This document shows, piece after piece, positions 32,764 to 42,555 of a DNA stretch of 64,000 bases. This stretch comes from Hippea jasoniae. GTDB taxonomy: Bacteria; Campylobacterota_A; Desulfurellia; Desulfurellales; Hippeaceae. The stretch lies in contig NZ_JQLX01000012.1 in NCBI RefSeq assembly GCF_000744435.1, forward strand, positions 1-64,000. Direction: 5' to 3'. Under the pieces are notes generated by a model. The model made no database searches and was not told the origin of the DNA. It saw only the letters and a list, made by a program, of their open reading frames with translations. The position numbers and the translations under genes are program-made. The number at the start of each line of letters is the position of its first letter. Positions within the stretch are counted from its first letter, which is position 1.

Positions 32764-33744
32764 TCAACCTCCAAGAATTTTTGCCATCTCTTTGGCAAAA
32801 TAGGTTATTATAATATCAGCACCTGCCCGTTTAATGGCTGTTATAATTTCAAGCATTGCGGCCTTTTCATCAATCCAGCCAAGATTGGCTGCAGCTTTAA
32901 CCATGGAATATTCGCCGCTTACATTGTATGCAGCAAGGGGAATGTAGGGAAACTCATCTTTTATTGTTTTTATAACATCAAGGTATGCCAATGCTGGCTT
33001 AACCATTACAATATCTGCACCCTCTTCTATATCCAGCAAAACCTCTTTTATAGCTTCCTTTGCTTTTCTAAAATCCATCTGATAGGTTTTGCGATCACCA
33101 AAGGCTGGTGCAGATTGGGCAGCATCCCTGAAAGGCCCATAAAAACTTGATGAGTATTTTGCTGAATATGACATTATCGCCACATCACTAAAATTATTTT
33201 CATCCAACGATTCCCTGATTGCTTTGACCATGCCATCCATCATGCCGCTTGGCGCTATAATATCTGCACCCATTTTTGCATAAACATAGGCTTCCTTTTT
33301 CAATAACTCAAGGGTAGGGTCGTTTAAGATCTGTCCGTTTTTATCTACTATACCGCAGTGGCCGTGGCTTGTGTATTCGCATAAACATGCATCTGCAACA
33401 ACAATTAAGTCGGGTATAGCAGATTTTATGCTATCTATTGCATTAGCAATAATGCCGTTTTCATCGTAAGCCTGACTGCCTACATCGTCTTTTTTATTGG
33501 GAATACCAAAAAGAATAACGGATTTTATGCCAAGCTCATAGGCTTCTTTTGCTTCTTTTATCGCATTGTCTATCGAGAGTTGGTATATTTCTGGCATTGA
33601 TGGAATAGGGTTTTTTACATCTTCGCCTTCACAAACAAAAATCGGATATATAAGCTGGTCGATGTTTATTGCAGTTTCTCTAACAAGGTCTCTAATTGCC
33701 TGGGTTTTTCTGAGTCTTCTTGGTCTTGTGATAGGAAATTTCAT
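32764..33744 (-). CDS. hemB: delta-aminolevulinic acid dehydratase (porphobilinogen synthase)
   Basis: The 326-residue enzyme condenses two ALA molecules in heme and tetrapyrrole synthesis. The zinc-type metal site [14 protein letters not shown] is intact. Schiff-base lysine contexts are visible around [13 protein letters not shown] and in [17 protein letters not shown] precedes the ATG. It sits between a glycosyltransferase and a diguanylate cyclase with only one or two bases between genes, an unusual operon partner set. Confidence 0.96.
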   Translation of the reverse strand: MKFPITRPRRLRKTQAIRDLVRETAINIDQLIYPIFVCEGEDVKNPIPSMPEIYQLSIDNAIKEAKEAYELGIKSVILFGIPNKKDDVGSQAYDENGIIANAIDSIKSAIPDLIVVADACLCEYTSHGHCGIVDKNGQILNDPTLELLKKEAYVYAKMGADIIAPSGMMDGMVKAIRESLDENNFSDVAIMSYSAKYSSSFYGPFRDAAQSAPAFGDRKTYQMDFRKAKEAIKEVLLDIEEGADIVMVKPALAYLDVIKTIKDEFPYIPLAAYNVSGEYSMVKAAANLGWIDEKAAMLEIITAIKRAGADIIITYFAKEMAKILGG

Positions 33745-33746
33745 AG

Positions 33747-34775
33747 CTATACCTCCAGCAATTTTAAGTATAGTTTTGTATATTTTTCAGCCATCTTGTC
33801 TGCCCACCATATATTCTGGTTGTTAACTTTCATGTTTATGGCTTTTTTGATCCCTTCTTTTAAAGCTTCAGGATCCTTAGGTTTAACCAAAATACCGTTT
33901 TGCTTAACAAGATACTCTGCTCCCCCGATTTTTGTTGCTACAACGGGAATTTTGCATGCAAGAGCTTCTTTTATTGCACCTGATGAGCCTTCACCTTCTA
34001 TGGAGCTTATTATGCAAACTTTGCTTGCTTTATAAACATAGCGGGTATCGTTGAGAAAGCCCAGGAAAATTACATCGTTTTTTAGGTTGAGTTCTGTGGC
34101 AATTCTTTTTAAACCTTCGACATCTCCATTGCCAGCTATTAGAAGCTTGAAGTTGTATCCTTCGTCTTTTAAAAGCTTTAGGGCTTTAATTAAATAAATC
34201 TGACCCTTCATTCTGTCTATTTTTCCTACATTGCAGATGCATTCATAATTTTGATTTAGGTTTAATTTGGTCAATGCTTCCTCTTTTGAAGGGCACTGTT
34301 TAAATAGTGGATCTACAGCTGATTCTATCCATTCAACATTTTTGAGAAAGGGTAGTTTTATACCCTGAGAAACAACAACAACCTTATCAAGAGATGCGTA
34401 TTTTAATTTACTCAATACACCTTTAACAGGAAAACTTACTCTTCTTGTTGCAACTGTAGCGTTAACAAAGGGTTTTAGCAGGAATGCGTAGTTTGCAGCT
34501 TTACCTGAATGAGCGTGTATGATATTTATTTTGTGTTTTTTTATAATATTTTTCAGCATTAAAAGGCTTTTTGGATCCAGACCACTTTTAAACGGCAGGC
34601 AAAATAGTCTAAATCTATCAAACAGTTTGCAAGCAACTCCATCTTTTATGGCTATTATGTTTTCAAAAATATCGGGCAGGTTTTCAATAAGCAATTTTAT
34701 CTGTTTCTGCCCACCGCCGATGCGGTTTTCTGTATCGATATGTAAAATTCTATATTTTCCTGTAAACTGCTCCAT
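33747..34775 (-). CDS. glycosyltransferase family 4 protein
   Basis: This 342-residue GT-B enzyme has an N-terminal acceptor domain with [11 protein letters not shown] and a C-terminal nucleotide-sugar domain. The latter contains [17 protein letters not shown] and the [14 protein letters not shown] element that carries the E-x7-E motif. It probably transfers a sugar to an envelope glycan or lipid. It overlaps the polysaccharide deacetylase gene by 26 bases and ends two bases before hemB. Donor and acceptor are unknown. Confidence 0.88.
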   Translation of the reverse strand: MEQFTGKYRILHIDTENRIGGGQKQIKLLIENLPDIFENIIAIKDGVACKLFDRFRLFCLPFKSGLDPKSLLMLKNIIKKHKINIIHAHSGKAANYAFLLKPFVNATVATRRVSFPVKGVLSKLKYASLDKVVVVSQGIKLPFLKNVEWIESAVDPLFKQCPSKEEALTKLNLNQNYECICNVGKIDRMKGQIYLIKALKLLKDEGYNFKLLIAGNGDVEGLKRIATELNLKNDVIFLGFLNDTRYVYKASKVCIISSIEGEGSSGAIKEALACKIPVVATKIGGAEYLVKQNGILVKPKDPEALKEGIKKAINMKVNNQNIWWADKMAEKYTKLYLKLLEV

Positions 34776-35862
34776 AGGCCTTTGAGATCATTTTATTTGA
34801 ATATAGCCTTATTCGTGATTTAAACCAATCCAGATCCTTTTTCCATACACCGAATCTTTTTATCTCAAAAGGCGAATCTCCTGGTGAGTTGGAACCGGGT
34901 TTTGTAGTAAAAAGCAACTCAAATCCCACTTGCTTTGCAATTTCAAGTGATGTTTTTGTATAGGCGCCCCAGGGCCATGAGAATGCTGTACATCTTTTTT
35001 TCGTTTCGTATCCTACCTCACCTTTTGCAACCTCTAATTCATTTCTGATACGGTTTTTGAATGCTTCATCTGTCTCAAATTCACCTATTTTTTCTACTCC
35101 CCTGCTTTTTTTATACTCATCAACAAGCCTGAATAGTTCATCTTTCCAGTTTTCTTTTTTAAAAAACTCAGCATAGCCGTTCGATTGAACATAATCTGCA
35201 AGCATATTTCTTAAATCTTCATAGGCTGTAAATTCTTTTGCAGCCAATTCGGGTTTCCTTTCAAAATCAGGTGTACCAAATCGTTCATCACCTCTAACCA
35301 TTGTCCAGGCAGAAAGCCTATCCTTGGGTCTGTTAAAATCTATAATTTTATCAGAAGCATAAACCTTTCTATGGGTTTTTGAATGCGGCTGAACATCTAT
35401 TACGCCGCTTCTGTTCATCTCTCTGACCTCTTCCCAGCAAAGCCTTCTTGTAGTCTTTGTTTTATAGCCAAATTCGTATGAGTATGTTGATGAGCAGTTG
35501 GGGAGTTGTTCTTTGGTTATCTTTCCGCTGAAGTAATCATCAAGGTTGAGGCCTGTAAATTCATCCTCCTCCACTGTCCATGTGACCAGAAATAAGATTG
35601 CGTTGAATCCATACTTTTTCAGAAGCGGGTAAGCATAAACCCATGTGTCTAAATACCCATCATCAAAAGTGATAACAACAGCTTTATCCCAATCCTTTTT
35701 GCCTTCCAGCAAATAATCCTTAAGCTGTTCTTTTGTTATAGAAACATAACCTTCAGCTTTTAAAAATTTTAGATTTTCTTCAAATAACTCTGGTGGTATG
35801 GATAACACATCGTCATCGTAGTTTATATGGTGGTATAAAAGCACGGGAATTGAGTTTTGCAT
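34750..35862 (-). CDS. polysaccharide deacetylase family protein
   Basis: The 370-residue protein has the NodB-domain motifs VLLYHHIN, VVITFDDGYLDTW (metal-binding DD), a histidine pair in DVQPHSKTHRKV and the late motif FSWPWGAYTKTSLEIAKQVGF. A long insertion of about 100 residues separates the last two. No signal peptide is visible, so a cytoplasmic substrate such as a lipid-linked glycan is plausible. It heads the operon with a glycosyltransferase. Confidence 0.88.
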   Translation of the reverse strand: MQNSIPVLLYHHINYDDDVLSIPPELFEENLKFLKAEGYVSITKEQLKDYLLEGKKDWDKAVVITFDDGYLDTWVYAYPLLKKYGFNAILFLVTWTVEEDEFTGLNLDDYFSGKITKEQLPNCSSTYSYEFGYKTKTTRRLCWEEVREMNRSGVIDVQPHSKTHRKVYASDKIIDFNRPKDRLSAWTMVRGDERFGTPDFERKPELAAKEFTAYEDLRNMLADYVQSNGYAEFFKKENWKDELFRLVDEYKKSRGVEKIGEFETDEAFKNRIRNELEVAKGEVGYETKKRCTAFSWPWGAYTKTSLEIAKQVGFELLFTTKPGSNSPGDSPFEIKRFGVWKKDLDWFKSRIRLYSNKMISKAYGAVYRKI

Positions 35863-35929
35863 TGCAGCCTCCTTCTGTTAAATTCTGATAAATTTTACTA
35901 AATACTCAAACTTAAAACAACTGATAAAC

Positions 35930-36652
35930 TTGAGTTTTTTAAATTTATTTGTTAAAAGTTGTTCTGTGTGGTTGTCTGAAAAGAATAAGCAGATTGCTCA
36001 GATGTTTTCCGATATTGCCCCCACATACGACCTTCTAAATCACCTTTTGAGCTTTAATATCGATAAGAAGTGGAGAAAAGAGGCCATTTCATACCTTCAG
36101 GGTAAAAGGTTTCTTGATGTTGCCTGCGGTAGCGGTGATGTGGCTTTGCTTTTAAGAAGGCAGTATAAAGATAGCGAGATTATCGGGGTTGATTTGAGTT
36201 TTGAGATGATCAAGGTTGCCATAAAGAAATCGATAAACAAAAAAATAGACTATATTCTATCACCTGCAGAGAGGCTGCCTTTTAAAGATGAAACCTTTGA
36301 TGGTATTGTTATCGCATTTGGCTTTAGAAATGTTGTGGATAAGGTATCTGCTCTATTTGAGTTTAAAAGGGTTTTGAAACGCTCAGGGGTTGTGGTAATT
36401 CTTGAGTTTAACAATCCAACCAATCGTATTTTTGGAGCTTTATACAACTTTTACTCCTTTACTTTGATGCCCTTTTTGGGTAGAATGATCTCTGGCAATG
36501 GCGATGCTTACAGATATCTGCCTGATTCGATCAGGCGATTTCCCGATGTAGAGTTTCTTAAAAAAATGATGGAGCAGGTAGGTTTTAAAAGGGTTGTTTA
36601 TAAACCTTTGACCTTTGGCGTATCATTTATCCATATCGGATATAAGGAATAG
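35930..36652 (+). CDS. ubiE: demethylmenaquinone/ubiquinone methyltransferase
   Basis: This 240-residue SAM-dependent methyltransferase has FSDIAPTYDLLNHLLSFNIDKKWR, motif I FLDVACGSGDVALLL, and AFGFRNVVDKVSALFEFKRVLKRSG, typical of UbiE/MenG. In an anaerobe-like context it probably finishes menaquinone, inferred. The start is uncertain: TTG 35930, GTG 35966 or TTG 35972 are in frame, none with a strong ribosome binding site; the conserved region begins after the last. Confidence 0.93.
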   Translation: MSFLNLFVKSCSVWLSEKNKQIAQMFSDIAPTYDLLNHLLSFNIDKKWRKEAISYLQGKRFLDVACGSGDVALLLRRQYKDSEIIGVDLSFEMIKVAIKKSINKKIDYILSPAERLPFKDETFDGIVIAFGFRNVVDKVSALFEFKRVLKRSGVVVILEFNNPTNRIFGALYNFYSFTLMPFLGRMISGNGDAYRYLPDSIRRFPDVEFLKKMMEQVGFKRVVYKPLTFGVSFIHIGYKE

Positions 36653-36654
36653 TT

Positions 36655-36864
36655 ATGAGAGAGTTTGAGTGCAAGATAAAGATGTATGTATGTGGGGATA
36701 ACAGTGAAAAAGAGGCGTTTGTGTATAAACTGAAAAATTCCTCAAGCGATTTAGAGGTGACTATAGAGGATAAAGGAAAATGCTGGGATGTGATTGTTTA
36801 TAATAGATTCTTTTACGATGATGAGGATAGCGAAAAGTTAAATGGAGAGGTATTCATTCGGTGA
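36655..36864 (+). CDS. small acidic protein, candidate antitoxin partner of the MazF-like protein
   Basis: The 69-residue protein is not recognised. It is acidic, has two cysteines and aromatic residues near the end (WDVIVYNRFFYDDEDSEKL), and shows no AbrB/MazE, CopG or helix-turn-helix pattern. AAGGA precedes ATG 36655, and the 3' end overlaps the toxin-like gene by 23 bases. The arrangement (small gene before an overlapping toxin gene) is that of type II toxin-antitoxin pairs, but this role is inference. It may instead belong to the ubiE gene two bases upstream. Confidence 0.6.
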   Translation: MREFECKIKMYVCGDNSEKEAFVYKLKNSSSDLEVTIEDKGKCWDVIVYNRFFYDDEDSEKLNGEVFIR

Positions 36865-37168
36865 TATTGTTATAATAGGTTTTCCTTTTACAAGTATGGA
36901 AAATGCAGTCATGAGACCTGCAATGGTGCTTGTAGATACGGGCGATGAAGACATAATTGTAAGTAAGATAACAAGTCAAAAAAGGGATGTGGATACAGAC
37001 CTTGATATAACAAACTGGCAGAAAAAGGGCTTATTAAGAAAGAGTTATGTAAGGTTATCAAAAATTGCAACGCTTAACAGAAGGGATATTAAAAAAAAGA
37101 TCTCTACATTAGAAAAATCCGATATCAAAAAGGCCAAAAAAATAATAAAAAAGATGTTTGGCTTATAA
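36842..37168 (+). CDS. MazF/PemK-family toxin-like protein
   Basis: The 108-residue protein begins SFGDIVIIGFPFTSMENAVMRPAMVL, the opening strand-loop pattern of MazF/PemK endoribonucleases. It continues with IIVSKITSQ and KKSYVRLSKIATL-like blocks containing the conserved basic residues. These enzymes cut mRNA in the cytosol. Translation likely depends on the overlapping upstream gene, as no good ribosome binding site is present. It lies just before prfB, and the prfB ribosome binding site follows its stop at once. Confidence 0.8.
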   Translation: MERYSFGDIVIIGFPFTSMENAVMRPAMVLVDTGDEDIIVSKITSQKRDVDTDLDITNWQKKGLLRKSYVRLSKIATLNRRDIKKKISTLEKSDIKKAKKIIKKMFGL

Positions 37169-37179
37169 AGGAGGATGCA

Positions 37180-38284
37180 TTGAAAGAGCAGTTGATTCAG
37201 CTAAAAGAGAAAATCAATAAAATAAAGGAGTATCTTTGACCCGCAGGGAAAGCAAAAGCGCTTAGAAGAGATAAAAAAACAGCTTGAAGATAGTGCAAAC
37301 TGGGAGAATTATAAACTTCTACAATCCTTAAAAAGAGAAGAAAATATAATAAAGCAACAGTTAAACAGAGTTGATGAGCTTGATGAAGAGGTAAATTTGC
37401 TTTTTGAGCTTGCGGATATATTGGAGGAGGATGCTTCAATAAAGGATGAGTTTTTGGATAATCTATCGCAGCTTAAGAAAAAGATAGAAAAAGCTGAAAT
37501 AGATACATTTTTAAGTGGAAAGCATGATGACTCCAACGCCATTGTTACGATACACTCCGGTGCAGGTGGAACAGAGGCCTGTGATTGGGTTGGTATGCTG
37601 TTTAGGATGTATTCTATGTGGTGCGATAAGAATGGTTATAAAATTGAAATTATGGATATTCAACCCGGTGATGAGGCAGGGTATAAAAGCATAACATTTC
37701 TTGTAAGTGGTGAGATGGCTTACGGTTATTTAAAAACTGAGCATGGGGTTCATAGACTTGTAAGAATCTCACCCTTTGACGCAAACAAAAGAAGGCATAC
37801 GAGTTTTGCATCCGTTTCTGTCCTGCCTGAAATAAACGATGAGGATGATGAGATAGATATAGATCCATCAGAGCTTAAGATAGATACATTCAGAGCAAGT
37901 GGTGCAGGCGGTCAGCATGTTAATAAAACCGATTCTGCTATAAGAATCACACATCTGCCTACAGGCATTGTTGTTACATGCCAGAATGAGCGCAGCCAGC
38001 ATAAAAACAAGGCGTTTGCCTTAAAGATCTTAAAATCAAGGCTATTTGAGTTGAAGCAGCAGGAAAAAAAGAAAGAGATGGAGAAGCTTGAGGGTGATAA
38101 AAAAAAGATAGAATGGGGCTCGCAAATCAGATCATATGTGTTGCATCCGTATAAAATGGTGAAGGATCATAGAACAAACCTTGAGAAGAAGGATATGGCA
38201 ACTTTGGCTGTTTTGGATGGGCAGATAGATGATTTTATTGCTGAGGCATTAAAAATTACAAATAAGGAGAGAGAGGATGGCTGA
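37180..38284 (+). CDS. prfB: peptide chain release factor 2 (programmed +1 frameshift)
   Basis: RF2 recognises UGA and UAA and releases the finished chain. Codons 1-19 run from TTG 37180 (AGGAGG five bases upstream) to CTT, then UGA at 37237. A +1 shift at CTTTGAC continues from 37238 to the stop at 38284, giving 367 residues, the normal length. The anticodon-like motif SPF in LVRISPFDANKRRHTSF and the catalytic GGQ in ASGAGGQHVNKTDSA are present. It overlaps lysS by eight bases. Confidence 0.97.
37225..37240 (+). promoter_or_regulatory. RF2 autoregulatory frameshift site
   Basis: AAGGAG (37225-37230) acts as an internal Shine-Dalgarno three bases before the slippery CTT TGA C (37234-37240). 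This is the same spacing and order as in E. coli prfB. When RF2 is scarce, ribosomes pause at UGA and shift +1 to make more RF2. Confidence 0.95.
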
Positions 38285-39770
38285 AAGCGAAAACAAGCTT
38301 ATTCAAAGAAGAATAGAAAAATTAGAAGAATTAAAGAAAAACGGGATTGACCCTTATTATAATTCCTTTGAACCTGACTCTTTTGCAGAGGATTTGCATA
38401 AATCCTACGATGATAAAGATAGAGATGAGCTTGAGCAGTTAGGCAAAACGGTTAAGATAGCAGGAAGGGTTGTGGCTTACAGAAGCTTTGGAAAAGCTGG
38501 TTTTTTGAAGTTGAAGGACTTCACAGGCTATATTCAGGTTTATGCAGAGAAGAAAAGTTTGTCTGAGGATGAGTTTAAACTTTATAAGAAGTTGGATATC
38601 GGCGATATCATAGGTGTTGAGGGTGTTTTGTTTAAAACAAAAACAGGAGAGCTTACAGTTAAGGCTCAAAAGATTGTTTTTCTTGTAAAATCTTTAAGGC
38701 CTCTGCCTGAAAAATGGCATGGCCTGAAGGATAAGGAACTTAGATACAGACAGAGGTATCTTGACTTGATAGTAAACGATGAAACGCGCCAGACGGTTTT
38801 TAAGCGTGCAAAAATTATCTCTGCTATAAGGGAGTTTATGGAAAGCCACAGGTTTATTGAGGTGGAAACACCTATGCTGCATAAACTTGTTACAGGCGCT
38901 GCTGCAAAACCGTTTAAGACCCATCTCAATGCACTTGATATGGATCTATACCTGCGTATTGCCCCTGAGCTTTACCTTAAAAGGCTTGTAGTGGGAGGGC
39001 TTGAGCGGGTTTATGAGATAAACAGAAATTTTAGAAACGAGGGTATGGATTTAAAGCATAACCCGGAATTTACGATGATGGAATTTTATATTGCATATAA
39101 GGATTTTAGATTTTTGATGGATTTTACAGAGGAACTGTTTGAACATGTTTTGAATAGGCTTTCTATGGAACAAAAGATACAGTTTGAAGATTTTGAGATA
39201 GATTTTTCAAGGCCGTGGAGGAGACTGAACTTTTTTGAAGGACTCAAAGAGATTGGTGGCGTTAGTGATGATGTTTTAAACGATAAAAATAAAGCATTAA
39301 AGCTTGCAAAAGAGCTTGAAAAAAAGGTTGATGAGAATATGCCGCATGAAAAGATATTGGCTGAAATCTTTGATGTGTTAGTTGAGCCTAATTTGATCAA
39401 CCCAACATTTGTTGTTGGATATCCTGTTGCAATAAGTCCTCTTGCAAAAAGAAACAAAGAGAATCCAAACATTACAGATAGGTTTGAGCTATACATTGCA
39501 GGTATGGAGGTTGCAAACGCCTTCAGTGAGCTCAACGATCCGTTTGATCAGAAGGAGAGATTTTTAAAACAGCTTGAGGAGCGCAACAGAGGGGATGAGG
39601 AGGCATCGATGTATGATGCTGATTACATAAGGGCTTTAGAATATGGACTGCCGCCAACAGCAGGCGAGGGTATAGGTATAGATAGGCTTGTTATGCTTTT
39701 AACATCCAATAGCTCCATAAGGGATGTGATTCTGTTTCCGCTTATGAAGGATAAGCCTGAGGATGAATAG
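38277..39770 (+). CDS. lysS: lysyl-tRNA synthetase (class II)
   Basis: The 497-residue class II enzyme has an N-terminal OB-fold anticodon domain (VKIAGRVVAYRSFGKAGFLKLKDFTG). Motif 2 is in RIAPELYLKRLVVGGLERVYEINRNFRNEG and motif 3 in GEGIGIDRLVMLLT. It charges tRNA-Lys. It overlaps the end of prfB, a pairing also found in E. coli, and converges on trkH with two bases between their stops. Confidence 0.97.
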   Translation: MAESENKLIQRRIEKLEELKKNGIDPYYNSFEPDSFAEDLHKSYDDKDRDELEQLGKTVKIAGRVVAYRSFGKAGFLKLKDFTGYIQVYAEKKSLSEDEFKLYKKLDIGDIIGVEGVLFKTKTGELTVKAQKIVFLVKSLRPLPEKWHGLKDKELRYRQRYLDLIVNDETRQTVFKRAKIISAIREFMESHRFIEVETPMLHKLVTGAAAKPFKTHLNALDMDLYLRIAPELYLKRLVVGGLERVYEINRNFRNEGMDLKHNPEFTMMEFYIAYKDFRFLMDFTEELFEHVLNRLSMEQKIQFEDFEIDFSRPWRRLNFFEGLKEIGGVSDDVLNDKNKALKLAKELEKKVDENMPHEKILAEIFDVLVEPNLINPTFVVGYPVAISPLAKRNKENPNITDRFELYIAGMEVANAFSELNDPFDQKERFLKQLEERNRGDEEASMYDADYIRALEYGLPPTAGEGIGIDRLVMLLTSNSSIRDVILFPLMKDKPEDE

Positions 39771-39772
39771 TT

Positions 39773-41212
39773 TTACTTTTTGAAAAATGATGGTGTGAAG
39801 ATTACAAAAACCGTGTAGATCTCAAGCCTGCCTATAAGCATGGAGAAGCTGAGAATCCATTTAGCTGAATAAGGCATCCATGCGTAGTTGTGTGTTGGAC
39901 CCACAAGAGCAAATCCCGGGCCTATATTGCCTAATGTTGCAGCTGTTGCAGATAGAGATGTTATCATATCTATGTTGAAAAAAGAGATTATCAGCGAGAT
40001 TACAAAAAAGGTTGCGATATATAAAAAGAAGAATCCCGATATGGAGTAGACAATATTTTTCCTTATAGGTTGGTTGTTTATTAGCAGTGTGAATACGCCC
40101 TTGGGGTGTAGATTGTATTTTAACTCATTTATCGCCTGCTTAAGCAGTGTATAGATTCTTATTACCTTTATGCTGCCGCCGGTTGAGCCTGCGCATCCGC
40201 CTACAAACATCAGTAAAAACAGGGTCATTTTGGCGATTGAACTCCATTTGTCGTAATCTGCTGTAACAAAACCTGTTGTTGTAATGATAGAAACTACCTG
40301 GAAGGCGCTGTATCTTAAGGAATTAATAAAGTTGTGGTAGATGTTAAGATTGGAAAGTGTTACAATAAAAACAGCAATAAGAATAATGACCGTATAGGCT
40401 TTAAACTCCTCATCGTTTAGAGCTGAAAATTTGCCTTTTAGAAGTTTTACATGGATTGCAAAATTAGCACCTGCAATAAACATAAATACTGTTATGACCC
40501 AATCGATATATGCAGAATTAAACCATGCCACACTTGTGTTTTTTGGTGAAAAACCTCCTGTTGCCATTGTGCCGAATGTGTGGGTTAAGGCATCAAATAG
40601 ATTCATGCCACCAAAAAGCAAAAGTATCGTTTCTAAAGCACTTAGAACAATGTAGGCAATCCAGAGGTATTTTGCTGTCTGGGTGATGCGTGGAGATAGT
40701 TTTTCCACACTGGGACCCGGTGCCTCTGCTTTTATAAGGTTTAGCCCTCCCACACCTAACATCGGTAAAATTGCAACAGTCAATACAACTATGCCCATTC
40801 CGCCAAGCCAGTGGGTTAAGGAGCGCCAGAAAAGTAAAGCTTTGGGTAATGATTCGATATCTGATATGATCGATGCGCCTGTTGTCGTAAAACCCGACAT
40901 CGTCTCAAAAAAGGCATCTGTAAGGCTAAAGTGGGCAATAAGAATATAAGGCAGACTGCCAAACAGCGAAATTACAACCCAGCTTAGACTAACCAGTAAA
41001 AAACCCTCTTTTTTTGATAGGTAGTCAGTGGTATTTTTACCGCTTAAAATAATTCCACTGCCACCTAAAATATATCCTAAGGCTATAATTTCAAGGAAAT
41101 AGCCTGCAACATGCTCTTTGTAATACAGATCAAATAAAACCGATGAAAACATAAATGTTGATATTATTACAAGCAGAAGTGATTCGAAACGCAGGATTAG
41201 TTTAAATCTCAT
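39773..41212 (-). CDS. trkH: Trk-type potassium uptake membrane subunit TrkH
   Basis: The 479-residue protein has about ten membrane helices and the TrkH selectivity-loop patterns SGFTTTGASII, GTMATGGFSPKN, STTTGFVTADY-like (SIITTTGF) and a fourth near TLGNIGPGFALVG. With TrkA it imports K+. It overlaps trkA by 11 bases on the same strand. Confidence 0.95.
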   Translation of the reverse strand: MRFKLILRFESLLLVIISTFMFSSVLFDLYYKEHVAGYFLEIIALGYILGGSGIILSGKNTTDYLSKKEGFLLVSLSWVVISLFGSLPYILIAHFSLTDAFFETMSGFTTTGASIISDIESLPKALLFWRSLTHWLGGMGIVVLTVAILPMLGVGGLNLIKAEAPGPSVEKLSPRITQTAKYLWIAYIVLSALETILLLFGGMNLFDALTHTFGTMATGGFSPKNTSVAWFNSAYIDWVITVFMFIAGANFAIHVKLLKGKFSALNDEEFKAYTVIILIAVFIVTLSNLNIYHNFINSLRYSAFQVVSIITTTGFVTADYDKWSSIAKMTLFLLMFVGGCAGSTGGSIKVIRIYTLLKQAINELKYNLHPKGVFTLLINNQPIRKNIVYSISGFFFLYIATFFVISLIISFFNIDMITSLSATAATLGNIGPGFALVGPTHNYAWMPYSAKWILSFSMLIGRLEIYTVFVIFTPSFFKK

Positions 41213-42551
41213 CTTGGGTGAATTTCTCTATCTCTTCTATATGCTGTTTTTTTATAAACAAAACCACTCTATCGTTTTGTTTTAGCTCAAAATTGCCATC
41301 AGGTATATATGTTTCTTTATCTCTGTTTACAGCAACAATGAGGCTACCTTTGGGTAGATTTATATTTTTAATTTTTTTGTTTTTAAGTGGTGAACGATTA
41401 GAGACTATAAATTCTATTGCTTCAGCCTCGCCGCTAAAGATCGAGTAAACGCTAACAATATTGCCTTTTCTGATAAATTTTAAAATACTGTTAACCGTTG
41501 TCATTTTGGGACTTATAACAACATCTATGTTGAGCTTTGAAGCCATCATTATATAATTTGACTTATCAATTATTGCAATCGAGCGTTTTGCACCAATATT
41601 TTTTGCATATACACCGGATAGAAGATTCATCTCCTCATTATCGGTTGCTGTAATTACCACATCAAAATCTGCTATGTTTTCCTCTTCAAACAGCTCAGCA
41701 TCATCTGCGTTGCCGTTTATTACTGTGGCTTTCTTTAAAACACTGGAAATATACTTGCACCTTTCATAATCCTTTTCTATGACTTTTACATTGCGTTTTT
41801 TACCTATTAAAGCCTTGGCTGTCATTAATGCTATATCCCCTCCACCAAATATTGCAATATCCCTGATTCTTATTTTTGATTTGCCGCTTTTTTCTATAAT
41901 ATTATCAAGCGTCTTTTCTTTGGCCGTTATATAGATGTAATCACCTTCATCGACAGTTGTATAGCCATCTGGTATAACAAAATCGCCGTTGCTTTTTGAA
42001 ATACCCGATACGATAAAATTATCATCGATGCTATTTTTTATCTCCATTATCGATCTGTTTTTAAAAGGTGAATCTGTATCTATATAGATGCCCCTTATCT
42101 GGATATCCGTACCAAACAGGATGACATCGGCAGATGCACCGATGTTGAGCGAATTTACTATGGCCTTGGTTGCCTCAACCTCTGGGTTAATCACGAAATC
42201 TATGCCTAATTTTTTAAAGGTGAACAGTTCTTTTTGCATATACTGGATTTTTCTTAATCTAACGATTTTCTTTTCAACATTAAATCTATCTGCTGCAATA
42301 AAGCAGCTTATCATGTTTACCTCATCTGAATTTGTTACAGCTATAAACATTGATGCCTGATCAATGCCTGCCTGTTTTAAAACATCAATATCTGTTGCCT
42401 CTCCGTTTATAACAAGACAGTCCAGATGTTCGCTGGCAAATTGAGCTTTTTCTAAATCCTTTTCTATAATAGCTACATCTTTCTTTTCTTCGCTGAGTTT
42501 TTTTGCTATGTGAAACCCCACTCCCCCGGCGCCAACAATTACAACATCCAT
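41202..42551 (-). CDS. trkA: Trk potassium system NAD-binding regulator TrkA
   Basis: The 449-residue protein has two tandem RCK modules, each with a Rossmann nucleotide-binding start (VVIVGAGGVGFHIAKKL; IAIFGGGDIALMTAKAL) and a TrkA-C domain. It gates TrkH according to nucleotide binding at the inner membrane. It sits between fbp (four bases upstream) and trkH. Confidence 0.95.
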   Translation of the reverse strand: MDVVIVGAGGVGFHIAKKLSEEKKDVAIIEKDLEKAQFASEHLDCLVINGEATDIDVLKQAGIDQASMFIAVTNSDEVNMISCFIAADRFNVEKKIVRLRKIQYMQKELFTFKKLGIDFVINPEVEATKAIVNSLNIGASADVILFGTDIQIRGIYIDTDSPFKNRSIMEIKNSIDDNFIVSGISKSNGDFVIPDGYTTVDEGDYIYITAKEKTLDNIIEKSGKSKIRIRDIAIFGGGDIALMTAKALIGKKRNVKVIEKDYERCKYISSVLKKATVINGNADDAELFEEENIADFDVVITATDNEEMNLLSGVYAKNIGAKRSIAIIDKSNYIMMASKLNIDVVISPKMTTVNSILKFIRKGNIVSVYSIFSGEAEAIEFIVSNRSPLKNKKIKNINLPKGSLIVAVNRDKETYIPDGNFELKQNDRVVLFIKKQHIEEIEKFTQDEI

Positions 42552-42555
42552 TTAG

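Noticed and set aside
37181-37239. prfB as a pseudogene because of the UGA at codon 20
   Set aside because: The stop is embedded in the exact RF2 frameshift signal, and both frames join into a full-length protein.
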